Part shown: positions 37,139 to 45,410 of the stretch, piece after piece
Layout: every line of letters starts with the position of its first letter
How positions within the stretch are numbered: position 1 is the first letter of the stretch
Assembly: GCA_934309145.1 (NCBI GenBank)
Contig: CAKRCW010000006.1
Coordinates: 104,803-168,802 of the forward strand
Direction of reading: 5' to 3'
Origin: an uncultured Lachnospiraceae bacterium
Lineage (GTDB): Bacteria; Bacillota; Clostridia; Lachnospirales; Lachnospiraceae
Length of the DNA stretch: 64,000 nt
Notes under the pieces: generated by a model
What the model saw: only the letters and a program-made list of their open reading frames with translations
Databases searched by the model: none
What the model was told of the DNA's origin: nothing
Program-made: the position numbers and the translations under genes

Positions 37139-38401
37139 ATGAATAATAAAACAAAAAAACCAGAGCTTCTTATTCCGGCAGGAAGCTTAGAGGTGCTTAA
37201 GGTAGCAGTAGATTATGGTGCAGATGCTGTGTATATAGGAGGACAGAAGTTTGGGCTTAGAGCCAAGGCTGACAACTTTTCTCTTGAGGAGATGAATGAG
37301 GCTGCAGACTATGTTCATGCATCAGGAGCTAAGCTTTATGTTACAGTCAACATATTTGCACATAATGATGATATAGAGGGAATAAAGAAGTACTTCAGTG
37401 ATATAAGAGAGGCTGGACTTGCTGGGAAGATAGATGCATTTATTATATCTGATCCTGGTATTTTTATGCTCGCTAAGGAGATGCTTCCGGAGATAGAAAG
37501 ACATGTGAGTACACAGGCTAATAACACCAATTATCTTATATATAAGTTCTGGCATGATATGGGGGCGACAAGGGTTGTTGCTGCCCGTGAGCTATCATTA
37601 AAAGAGCTTAAGACAATTCGTGAGAATATACCTGACGATATGGAAATTGAGGCATTTATGCATGGAGCTATGTGTATATCGTATTCGGGAAGATGTCTGT
37701 TAAGCAGTTACTTTACAGGAAGGGATGCCAATAAGGGTGCATGTACACATCCTTGCAGATGGAAATATGCTGTAGTTGAAGAGAAGAGACCGGGAGAGTA
37801 TCTCCCTGTTGAGGAGGATGACAGAGGAACATATATATTCAACTCAAAGGATTTATGCATGATACATTATATTCCTGAGATGATAGATGCGGGTATAGAC
37901 TCATTTAAGGTTGAGGGAAGAATGAAAACAGCTTTGTATGTTGCTGCTGTGACAAGAACCTACAGGCAGGCTATAGATGATTATTATAAGTCGGAGGAAC
38001 TTTACAAAAGTAGACAGGACTATTATGATGAGGAGATTTCAGCATGCACCTACAGACAGTTTACAACGGGCTTTTATTTTGGAAAGCCGGATACAGATTC
38101 GCAGATATATGATAGCAATACTTATGTAAGAAATTACACTTATCTTGGATTAATTGAGAATATCACGGATGACGGACTTATAGTTATACATCAGAAGAAT
38201 AAATTCCTTGTCGGAGATGAGATATGTGTCATGTTATTTGACGGAACAAATAAGATAGCTAAGGTTTCAGGTATATTTGATGAGAAGATGATGCCTATGG
38301 AATCAGCTCCTCATCCAAAACAACTCCTATATATAAAGCTTGATAATATAGAAGATATGAAACCTGGTATGATTATGAGGTCAAAGCACTGCGAAGCTTA
38401 A
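37139..38401 (+). CDS. U32 family peptidase, likely tRNA hydroxylation protein TrhP
   Basis: A 420-residue U32 peptidase-family protein. The signature EAFMHGAMCISYSGRCLLSS is at about 171-190, followed by GACTHPCRWKY; the N-terminal TIM barrel starts PELLIPAGSLEVLKVAVDYGADAVYIGG. Conserved cysteines in CISYSGRC and CTHPC can hold an iron-sulfur cluster. Members TrhP/YegQ and Bacillus YrrN/O supply the hydroxyl of 5-hydroxyuridine in tRNA from prephenate. The preceding gene is a TrmR-like methyltransferase, which would act on that product. Its stop codon lies in the loop of the terminator at 38383-38416. Confidence 0.85.
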   Translation: MNNKTKKPELLIPAGSLEVLKVAVDYGADAVYIGGQKFGLRAKADNFSLEEMNEAADYVHASGAKLYVTVNIFAHNDDIEGIKKYFSDIREAGLAGKIDAFIISDPGIFMLAKEMLPEIERHVSTQANNTNYLIYKFWHDMGATRVVAARELSLKELKTIRENIPDDMEIEAFMHGAMCISYSGRCLLSSYFTGRDANKGACTHPCRWKYAVVEEKRPGEYLPVEEDDRGTYIFNSKDLCMIHYIPEMIDAGIDSFKVEGRMKTALYVAAVTRTYRQAIDDYYKSEELYKSRQDYYDEEISACTYRQFTTGFYFGKPDTDSQIYDSNTYVRNYTYLGLIENITDDGLIVIHQKNKFLVGDEICVMLFDGTNKIAKVSGIFDEKMMPMESAPHPKQLLYIKLDNIEDMKPGMIMRSKHCEA

Positions 38402-38996
38402 GCAGTGCTTTTTTTTCTATTCGTGAAACATATGAACGTGATATGTTTAATTTTTTTGCAATATCCTTCTGAGTCATTTCGTCATTGTGAAACAGTCCAT
38501 ATCGCAGGGTTAAAACTATCTGCTCACGTTTATCAAGAACCTTGAAAAATATATCAGAAATGTGATTGATATGGTCTGACACAATTATGTCCTGCAATAT
38601 ATTTTCGCCATCAACACTGATTATATCCATGAGGCTTATTTCATTTCCCTCTTTGTCAGTGCCTATAGGTTCATATAGGGAAACCTCTCTAGCCTCTTTG
38701 CGTTCCTGTCTGAGTCTCATTAACAGCTCGTTTTCGATACATCTTGAGGCGTATGTTACAAGCCTGCTACCCTTGGATTCGTTATATGTGTTGATGGCTT
38801 TGATAAGCCCTATCGTTCCAATGGATATGAGGTCCTCTGTGCTTCGGTTTGCGGTCTGGTATTTTTTGACAATGTGTGCAACGAGGCGAAGATTATATTC
38901 TACGAGTGTATTTCGTGCATTAAGGTCACCTTGCCTTGCAAGAGCCAGATAATGGGTTTCATCTTCCTGTGATAGTGGATGCTTAAAGGTCTGCAA
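38373..38996 (-). CDS. sigK: RNA polymerase sigma-70 family factor, SigK-type
   Basis: A sigma factor close to sporulation SigK. Region 2 reads RNTLVEYNLRLVAHIVKKY and DLISIGTIGLIKAINTY, region 4 has DKREQIVLTLRYGLF and the helix-turn-helix TQKDIAKKLNISRSYVSRIEKKAL. TTG at 38996 with GAGGT seven bases upstream gives about 207 residues starting QTFKHPLSQEDE, like mature SigK. A longer reading from GTG 39062 adds EKHFFHLLIISYIK, which is hydrophobic like the SigK pro-sequence, but has no ribosome site. The frame is intact, with no skin-type insertion. No other sporulation gene is in the window. It overlaps the U32 gene tail to tail by 29 bases. Confidence 0.85.
   Translation of the reverse strand: MQTFKHPLSQEDETHYLALARQGDLNARNTLVEYNLRLVAHIVKKYQTANRSTEDLISIGTIGLIKAINTYNESKGSRLVTYASRCIENELLMRLRQERKEAREVSLYEPIGTDKEGNEISLMDIISVDGENILQDIIVSDHINHISDIFFKVLDKREQIVLTLRYGLFHNDEMTQKDIAKKLNISRSYVSRIEKKALLKLRSALTS
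38383..38416 (+). terminator. Terminator overlapping the ends of two convergent genes
   Basis: AAAGCACTGC (38383-38392) and GCAGTGCTTT (38402-38411) form a perfect 10-base stem with a 9-base loop, followed by a T run. It serves plus-strand transcripts. The loop contains the TAA of the U32 gene, while the same bases encode the last residues of the sigK-like gene on the minus strand. Confidence 0.85.
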
Positions 38997-39106
38997 ACTT
39001 TTGACCTCACAATCCCTCTTTATATATGATATGATGAGAAGATGGAAAAAGTGCTTTTCCACAAAAAATGCTTATGAAAATGCCTGATAAAAATGATAAA
39101 TATATA

Positions 39107-39135
39107 TTGACTTATTGATATAATTATGCTAGTTT
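39107..39135 (+). promoter_or_regulatory. Possible promoter upstream of the sulfatase region
   Basis: TTGACT (39107-39112), 17 bases, then TAGTTT (39130-39135) preceded by TG (an extended -10). It lies in the AT-rich gap between the divergent sigK-like gene and the small coiled-coil reading frame. It could drive the latter and the sulfatase-CPBP genes. Confidence 0.35.
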
Positions 39136-39285
39136 ATGATCAAAGCATATTTTTCATCATTTGGTCTTTGCTTTTGGCAAGGCTGTCGTTTTGATTGATA
39201 ATTCTAATAATCTATGAAAATTCGTGCTTTTAATACTCATTAAAAATTTAAGAGCAGGGGTTTTCTTGGAACAATATGGAATCTG

Positions 39286-39651
39286 ATGATGAAGATGAAC
39301 ATGCCTACAGAGGATGCACAGGATTGTATGAGAGAGTTGGGTGAGAGAAGTATGGGAAACTGGTTTGAGAATATGGATAAGATGGATATACAGGCTGAGA
39401 GGAAAAATACTGCTGAGGCGAGGAAAGAGCTGGCTGAGGCGAAAGAGAAGCTAGCGGAGGCTGAGGGCAGGCTGCTTGAGTCGGAAAACCGGTTGTCGGA
39501 TACGAAGAATAAATTGCTTGATGCGGCAATAACAATAATTAATATGAACAAGAAATATTCAGGTATAAAGGAATCAGCAGTTTCGGACGTTGAGCAGGCT
39601 ATTGGTGTTAGTAAGGAAGATGCAGAGCTTCTGGTAGAAAAGTATTGGTAA
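39286..39651 (+). pseudogene. Coiled-coil fragment, probable remnant of an Rpn/PD-(D/E)XK transposase-like gene
   Basis: A 121-residue frame with no clear ribosome site. Its middle is a charged coiled coil (AEARKELAEAKEKLAEAEGRL pattern at about 43-75) and it ends SDVEQAIGVSKEDAELLVEKYW, which resembles the C-terminal end of Rpn-type recombination-promoting nuclease/putative transposase proteins abundant in Lachnospiraceae. The nuclease domain with PD-(D/E)XK residues is absent, and the upstream bases show short out-of-frame pieces (a frame from 39275 stops at about 39343). I read it as a decayed 3' fragment; a real small coiled-coil protein remains possible. Confidence 0.4.
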
Positions 39652-39690
39652 AATAAGAAAAATATTTGATAATAAGAGGAAAGATATAAT

Positions 39691-41679
39691 ATGAGTAATG
39701 AAGACACTACAAAACAAATAAAAAGAATAGGTGGTATCACATGGCGTTTAATATTTTTTCCTGTGATGATGATATATATGGAAGTTTACTTTCATAATGC
39801 GGTATATGACGAAATTAATGCCGGTGTTTTGTATCCGTGCATTTTGAGTGGTGCAGTTGGTACATTGTTTGCTTTGCTTACAGTGGCTTTTAAAAAGATA
39901 GGAAATATTATCACTTGCTATTTCATAACAGTGGTTGTTACCATATACTATATTGCCCAGATTTTGTATTATCATATATTTGATACATTTTTTAGCATTA
40001 CTTCAATCAAGGGCGCTAATGATGCAATGAATTTTAAATCTGAATTATTTAGGGCTATGAAAAATTGCATACAGAGTGAAGTTGGCATGCTGATTCCTCT
40101 GTTGGTACTAATATTATTTGGGGCTGTTTTGTTTTCTTTTGAACGTCCTCCTATAAAGGATAATATAATATGTGCCTGTGCAACAGTGGTTTCTATTTTA
40201 TTGTCCGTACTTGCATTGAATATAAGCGGCAGGGGGTTATTTAGTCCATACAGCTTATACCATGATTCGTTTGTGATGGAATTATCTATGAAAAAGCTTG
40301 GATTAACGACTACTACCTACAGAGATGCCTGTGTGCTGGCATTTGGTAATAAAAACATTATGAATATAGAATTTAATGAAGACTATGTAACGATAGAAGA
40401 TGTTGATGAGTATGGGTATGAGCCACAGATAGATAAAACTATAGATTTAACTTCACTGTATGAAAATACAAGTGATGAAGATATAAAACAGATAACTGCT
40501 TATATATCTGGTAAACAACCTACATATAAAAATGAATATACAGGTATATATGAGGGCTATAATCTTGTCTTTATTACAGCTGAGAGCCTAAGCCCTTATG
40601 TTGTTCGCGAGGAGTGGACACCTACATTATATAAGATGATGAATGAGGGATTTGTATTTAATAATTATTATAATCCCACATGGTACAAGAGTACTATAGA
40701 TGGAGAGTTTGTTAATTGCCTGAGTCAGTACCCGTCATTTTCAAGGTGGAGTATGTATGAAGCGGCTGATACATATCAACCTTATGCTCTTGGAAATGAA
40801 CTGAATAATAAGGGTTATGACAGCAAGGCATATCATGATTATGATTTTTACTATTACGACAGAAGCAGGACACATACGAATCTTGGATATGATTTTAAAG
40901 CTATAGGATATGGCTTGGAGCTGCCTTCAGAAGATGAATATTATTCTGATTTAGAGATGATGCAGGCTACATATGATGAATTCACGTCAAGTGAACCTTT
41001 TAATGTGTATTTTATGACATATAGCGGACATTTGCCATATAACTATGAGGATAATCCTATTGCAGAGAAGAACAGAAAAGAAGCAGAAAGACTTACAGAG
41101 GGATTGCCATATAACGATACTGTAAGAGCTTATATAGCTTCTCAGTTGGAATTAGAATATGCATTAGAATATTTGGTTGACAGGCTGGAGGAGGATGGCT
41201 TACTTGATAATACGCTGTTTGTGATAAGCCCTGACCACTTCCCTTATGTTATGATTAATGGTGATTATGATGTTCTGGCAGAAAAAAATGTGCTGTATAA
41301 TTCTTTTTCACTTTATCACTCGTGCTTTGGAATCTGGAACAGTAAGATTGAAAAGCCAATCGAAGTTGACAAGATATGTTCAAGTGTTGATATATTGCCA
41401 ACAGTCCTTAATCTTATGGGGATAGATTATGATTCGAGACTATTATCGGGAAGAGATATGCTGTATGATGAAGCCGGAAGTGCTGTGTTTTCAGATTATA
41501 GCTATATAGATGAAGATATATGTTATGATGTTGGCTTTGAGGAGCTTGTTTATTCTACATTTGATGATGTGGATGTTACAAACGATAAGGTTTATGATGC
41601 AATGAAGAAGGCACAGGTTGAATATTTTATATCAGATAAAATAATAGAGGAGGATTATTACAGGTATGTTTACAAATAA
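39691..41679 (+). CDS. LtaS-like membrane sulfatase / glycerophosphate transferase
   Basis: A 662-residue membrane protein with about five N-terminal membrane segments (about 15-215) and an extracellular alkaline-phosphatase-fold domain. The metal site begins FITAESLSPYV (E298), the catalytic nucleophile is T335 in KSTIDGEF, and the second metal motif is ISPDHFPYV (D515, H516). This is the architecture of lipoteichoic acid synthase and related transferases that move glycerol phosphate or phosphoethanolamine from lipids. LtaS usually has TSDAEF and DHG, so the substrate may differ. AGAGGAAAG precedes the ATG. It overlaps the CPBP gene by 14 bases. Confidence 0.8.
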   Translation: MSNEDTTKQIKRIGGITWRLIFFPVMMIYMEVYFHNAVYDEINAGVLYPCILSGAVGTLFALLTVAFKKIGNIITCYFITVVVTIYYIAQILYYHIFDTFFSITSIKGANDAMNFKSELFRAMKNCIQSEVGMLIPLLVLILFGAVLFSFERPPIKDNIICACATVVSILLSVLALNISGRGLFSPYSLYHDSFVMELSMKKLGLTTTTYRDACVLAFGNKNIMNIEFNEDYVTIEDVDEYGYEPQIDKTIDLTSLYENTSDEDIKQITAYISGKQPTYKNEYTGIYEGYNLVFITAESLSPYVVREEWTPTLYKMMNEGFVFNNYYNPTWYKSTIDGEFVNCLSQYPSFSRWSMYEAADTYQPYALGNELNNKGYDSKAYHDYDFYYYDRSRTHTNLGYDFKAIGYGLELPSEDEYYSDLEMMQATYDEFTSSEPFNVYFMTYSGHLPYNYEDNPIAEKNRKEAERLTEGLPYNDTVRAYIASQLELEYALEYLVDRLEEDGLLDNTLFVISPDHFPYVMINGDYDVLAEKNVLYNSFSLYHSCFGIWNSKIEKPIEVDKICSSVDILPTVLNLMGIDYDSRLLSGRDMLYDEAGSAVFSDYSYIDEDICYDVGFEELVYSTFDDVDVTNDKVYDAMKKAQVEYFISDKIIEEDYYRYVYK

Positions 41680-42340
41680 AAAAGAAAATATTTTTAATAA
41701 AAACATAGAATTAAAAAATGAGACACAGATAAAATGTGTTGTTATTATTTGGTTATATTATTATGTTTCACTTTATTTATTTGATATAGCAGACAGAATA
41801 TACAGTCTGTGGGCAACCAGATGGTTTATAAGTGCCTTGTATATAATAATAACAATACCTGTGGTTCTTGTATATAAAAAATGGGGTGGACACAGAGAGC
41901 CAAAGCTTAATCTAAAAGATTACAGACAGTACATATATGGAATATTAACCCTTATTCCATATTACATTGTGAAGGTTATAGTGCTTGGTCCTGATACAGA
42001 GCTCGGACTGACAATTACTGAGATTAGCTTTGGAGAACTGGCATGGTCTTTCCTTTACTATGCAGTGATTGTTGCCTGCTGCGAGGAGTTTGTATTCAGA
42101 GTGTTTTTTCAGGGAGAGCTTGTTAAGATATTAGGTAAATTAAGCTGGCTTGCACCATTTATTGCAGCGGTGTTATTTGCACTTGCGCATATACCACAAG
42201 GGTATATAGAACAGGTGTATATTGCATTTGGAGCAGGATTAGTCCTTGGATATGCGAGGTATTTTATACCGGGTTACAGTTTTATAAGCTTAGTGATGGC
42301 ACATGGATTATACGATTTTCTGATAATTATGCTGTTGTAA
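41666..42340 (+). CDS. CPBP family intramembrane metalloprotease
   Basis: A 224-residue protein with about six membrane segments and the Abi/CPBP motifs: CEEFVFRVFFQGEL (EExxxR) at about 142-155, FALAHIPQGY (the FxxxH motif) at about 172, and a C-terminal HGLYDF. Relatives process prenylated or bacteriocin-related peptides or act as membrane proteases with unknown targets. Its start lies inside the end of the sulfatase gene, so the two are translationally coupled. A new promoter follows it. Confidence 0.85.
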   Translation: MFTNKKENIFNKNIELKNETQIKCVVIIWLYYYVSLYLFDIADRIYSLWATRWFISALYIIITIPVVLVYKKWGGHREPKLNLKDYRQYIYGILTLIPYYIVKVIVLGPDTELGLTITEISFGELAWSFLYYAVIVACCEEFVFRVFFQGELVKILGKLSWLAPFIAAVLFALAHIPQGYIEQVYIAFGAGLVLGYARYFIPGYSFISLVMAHGLYDFLIIMLL

Positions 42341-42371
42341 TGATAATGTGAATTTATTGTGAAAATGTTCT

Positions 42372-42399
42372 TTGAAATACAAATGTTTTATGATATAAT
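42372..42399 (+). promoter_or_regulatory. Strong promoter of the type IV pilus operon
   Basis: TTGAAA (42372-42377), 16 bases, then perfect TATAAT (42394-42399) with an extended TG at 42391-42392. It lies 45 bases upstream of pilB, in the gap after the CPBP gene, and marks the start of the pilus operon. Confidence 0.75.
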
Positions 42400-42443
42400 A
42401 ATGCTATCTTAGTCTTACTATATTAATATGAGAGGGATATAAT

Positions 42444-44165
42444 ATGCGAATAACGAGTGGTAGAAAGAAAATTCGTATAGGTGATTTGCTTGTTGAAGCG
42501 GGGGCTATTACAGAAGAGGAGCTTCAGGAGGCACTCAACTATCAAAAGGAAAACGGGGGTCGTATTGGTAATGTTATCATGGAGCTTGGCTTCATAAGTC
42601 AGGATTTGCTGGTGACGGTACTTACCACACAGATGGGAATTGATTTTATAGAGCTTAAGGCATGTAAGCTTGATGATGATATTCTCAAGCTTGTACCAGA
42701 GAATCTGGTTACAAAGTACAAGGCAATTCCTATAGGATATGATGAGCAGAACCCTAATATCCTGAGAGTTGCTATGGTAGATCCTATGGATCTTAATGCA
42801 ATTGATGATATTGGTATTGCAACTAATACTCAGGTTGAACCATTACTGGCAATGGAAGACGACATGATGGAGACCATTGGTAAGTATTATGGTAATTCTC
42901 AGGCGATGGAGGCTGCTGAGCAGTATCGTCAGGAGATGGAGCAGAACGGAATGAATGCTGCTGATGAGGAAGCTATCAATGAGGATATAGCTAATTCTCC
43001 TATCGTTCTCCTTGTTAAGCAGATTATAGAGGGTGGAGTCAGACAGAGGGCATCAGATATACATATTGAGCCGCTTGAGTCAAGTGTCCGTGTAAGATAT
43101 CGTATTGATGGTGCATTAAAGCATGTAATGACATATGATTACAGTCTTTTGTCCGGTATAAGTGCACGTATCAAGATTATCGGTGGAATGGATATTGCCG
43201 AGAAGAGAAAACCTCAGGATGGTCGTATAACTATTATGGTAGATAGAAGAGAGTATGATGTCCGTGTTTCTATTCTTCCTACAGTGTATGGTGAAAAAAC
43301 AGTTATGAGACTTACATCTAAGGATGGTCTTACCAAACCTAAGAGTGCTCTTGGATTCGGACCTGAAGAGCTTAAGGTATTTGATGGTATCCTTAGTAAT
43401 CCACATGGAATTATCCTCGTTACAGGACCTACAGGTTCTGGTAAATCAACAACACTTTATACATCGTTAAGTGAGCTTAATACAGAGGACGTTAATATTA
43501 TCACTGTAGAAGATCCTGTTGAGGCTAATATAGATGGTATCAATCAGGTACAGGTTAATGTTAAAGCAGAGCTGACGTTCGCGGCAGCACTTCGTTCTAT
43601 CCTGCGTCAGGACCCTGACATAATAATGATAGGAGAGATTCGAGATGGCGAGACAGCCCAGATAGCTGTACAGGCCGCTATTACAGGACACTTGGTTGTA
43701 TCTACACTGCATACTAACTCTGCGGCATCTACCGTTACACGTATTATTGATATGGGAATTGAACCATATGTTGCCGGAGACGCTTTGGTTGGAGTTATTG
43801 CACAGAGACTTGTAAGAAGACTTTGTACATCGTGCAAGGCGGCGAGACTGGCTGATGATGATGAGAAGAAGATACTCGGCGTCAAGGATATGGATGACGA
43901 TGTAATTATATATGAACCGACTGGATGTCCGTTGTGCGGTGATACCGGATATGCCGGACGAATCGGTGTATATGAGATGATGCCTGTGTCAAGAGAGCTG
44001 CAGGCGGTTATAGCTAAGGGCTCTACAGCGGATGTTATCGAGAAACAGGCTTTGGCAGAGGGTATGATTACACTTAAGATGGGGGCAGCTAAGCATGTAC
44101 TTGCCGGAATTACATCTTTAGCAGAGATGAAGAAGATTACATATGAGGCTGGAGACGAATATTAA
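42444..44165 (+). CDS. pilB: Type IV pilus assembly ATPase PilB
   Basis: PilB is the hexameric cytoplasmic ATPase that powers pilus extension. The 573-residue protein has the N-terminal GspE/MshEN domain (IRIGDLLVEAGAITEEELQEAL at about 10-31 in two parts), a linker, the RecA-like core with Walker A GPTGSGKSTTLYT at about 327-339, Asp box and Walker B (DPDIIMIGEIRDGETA), His box (TGHLVVSTLHTN), and a tetracysteine zinc site, CTSC and CPLC near 463-500, typical of assembly ATPases. AGAGGGA precedes the ATG. It is the first gene of the pilus operon. Confidence 0.96.
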   Translation: MRITSGRKKIRIGDLLVEAGAITEEELQEALNYQKENGGRIGNVIMELGFISQDLLVTVLTTQMGIDFIELKACKLDDDILKLVPENLVTKYKAIPIGYDEQNPNILRVAMVDPMDLNAIDDIGIATNTQVEPLLAMEDDMMETIGKYYGNSQAMEAAEQYRQEMEQNGMNAADEEAINEDIANSPIVLLVKQIIEGGVRQRASDIHIEPLESSVRVRYRIDGALKHVMTYDYSLLSGISARIKIIGGMDIAEKRKPQDGRITIMVDRREYDVRVSILPTVYGEKTVMRLTSKDGLTKPKSALGFGPEELKVFDGILSNPHGIILVTGPTGSGKSTTLYTSLSELNTEDVNIITVEDPVEANIDGINQVQVNVKAELTFAAALRSILRQDPDIIMIGEIRDGETAQIAVQAAITGHLVVSTLHTNSAASTVTRIIDMGIEPYVAGDALVGVIAQRLVRRLCTSCKAARLADDDEKKILGVKDMDDDVIIYEPTGCPLCGDTGYAGRIGVYEMMPVSRELQAVIAKGSTADVIEKQALAEGMITLKMGAAKHVLAGITSLAEMKKITYEAGDEY

Positions 44166-44212
44166 TATAGAAATTACCTCAATTAAGAATATGGGAAAGG
44201 AAGTACAATATA

Positions 44213-45265
44213 ATGTTAGATATGAAGGAATTGCTTGCATTCGCTGTAGAACAGAATGCATCTGACGTACATATAGCTTGTGGTATACCACCTAAGCTTA
44301 GAATTAATGGTAAGCTTACAGAGGTTGAGGTTCCTCCTCTTACACCTGCTGATGCAGCAGAGGCTATAGGTTCTACAATGCATGAGAGACATAAGCAGAT
44401 ACTTAAAGAGAGAGGCGAGGTCGATTTCTCGTATGCTTCAGCAGAGACAGGACGTTTCCGTGTGAATGTATTCATGGACAGAGGTAATATGGCTGCTGCA
44501 TACAGAAAGGTCGATACACAGATTCCGAGACCTGATATGCTTGGTATTCCTGATGCTGTTGTCCAGCTCTATAAGAAGAAGAGAGGACTTGTACTTGTAA
44601 CAGGACCTACAGGTTCGGGTAAGTCAACTACACTTGCCTCTATCATTAACAAAGCAAATGAGAATCTGACGGATCATATCATAACACTTGAGGATCCTAT
44701 AGAGTATGTACATAAGCATAAGAAATCAGTTGTAAATCAGCGAGAGGTTGGTATGGACACACTTTCTTATGCGAATGCACTTCGTGCAGCACTTCGTGAG
44801 GATCCTGATATAATCCTCGTAGGAGAGATGCGTGACCTTGAGACAATATCAACAGCGATAACAGCGGCAGAGACAGGACACTTGGTATTCTCCACACTGC
44901 ATACAATCGGTGCGGCTTCAACTATCGACCGTATAATCGATGTATTCCCTACACATCAGCAGCAGCAGACAAGAATTCAGCTGTCGATGATACTTGAGGG
45001 AGTTATATCTCAGGCACTTATACCTAATGCACAGGGTAATGGACGAGTTGCAGCATTTGAGGTTATGCTTGCCAGCCCTGCTATACGAAGCCTTATCCGT
45101 GAGGCTAAGACACACCAGATACAATCTACAATACAGACTAGCCGTGCACAGGGAATGGTTACACTTGATGATTTCCTTATGGAATTATATAAGAGCGGAC
45201 AGATTACAAGAGATAGTGCTCTTACATACGCACAGGATCAGGCGGCAATGAAAAAACAGATGTAA
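44213..45265 (+). CDS. pilT: Type IV pilus retraction ATPase PilT
   Basis: PilT powers pilus disassembly, needed for twitching and retraction. The 350-residue protein is the standard PilT length, with Walker A GPTGSGKSTTLAS at about 129-141, DPDIILVGEMRDLETI, TGHLVFSTLHT and the PilT-specific C-terminal motif AIRSLIRE (canonical AIRNLIRE) near 287. It lacks the zinc motif of PilB. AAAGGAAG precedes the start. Presence of PilT implies a dynamic retractile type IVa pilus rather than a static secretion pseudopilus. Confidence 0.95.
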   Translation: MLDMKELLAFAVEQNASDVHIACGIPPKLRINGKLTEVEVPPLTPADAAEAIGSTMHERHKQILKERGEVDFSYASAETGRFRVNVFMDRGNMAAAYRKVDTQIPRPDMLGIPDAVVQLYKKKRGLVLVTGPTGSGKSTTLASIINKANENLTDHIITLEDPIEYVHKHKKSVVNQREVGMDTLSYANALRAALREDPDIILVGEMRDLETISTAITAAETGHLVFSTLHTIGAASTIDRIIDVFPTHQQQQTRIQLSMILEGVISQALIPNAQGNGRVAAFEVMLASPAIRSLIREAKTHQIQSTIQTSRAQGMVTLDDFLMELYKSGQITRDSALTYAQDQAAMKKQM

Positions 45266-45315
45266 GATGTGTTTTGTGCATATTTAACAAAATAATAAAA
45301 AAATGTTCAGCTTTA

Positions 45316-45344
45316 TTGCAAAAAATGTAAATATGATGTATTAT
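45316..45344 (+). promoter_or_regulatory. Internal promoter ahead of pilC-pilA
   Basis: In the 145-base gap between pilT and pilC, TTGCAA (45316-45321) and TATTAT (45339-45344) are 17 bases apart. The rest of the gap is AT-rich with no other signal seen. It would allow pilC, pilA and downstream genes to be expressed more strongly than the ATPases. Confidence 0.5.
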
Positions 45345-45410
45345 TGTCGAAGATACATATTGTTAATAATTTGTTCATTTTTTCAAAAAATATGGGTCGG
45401 AGGAGTAAGA

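Noticed and set aside
45303..45410. N-terminal extension of PilC from 45303
   Set aside because: No ribosome site precedes it, and a strong GGAGGAG site lies right before ATG 45411, where the family sequence begins. The segment also holds a promoter.
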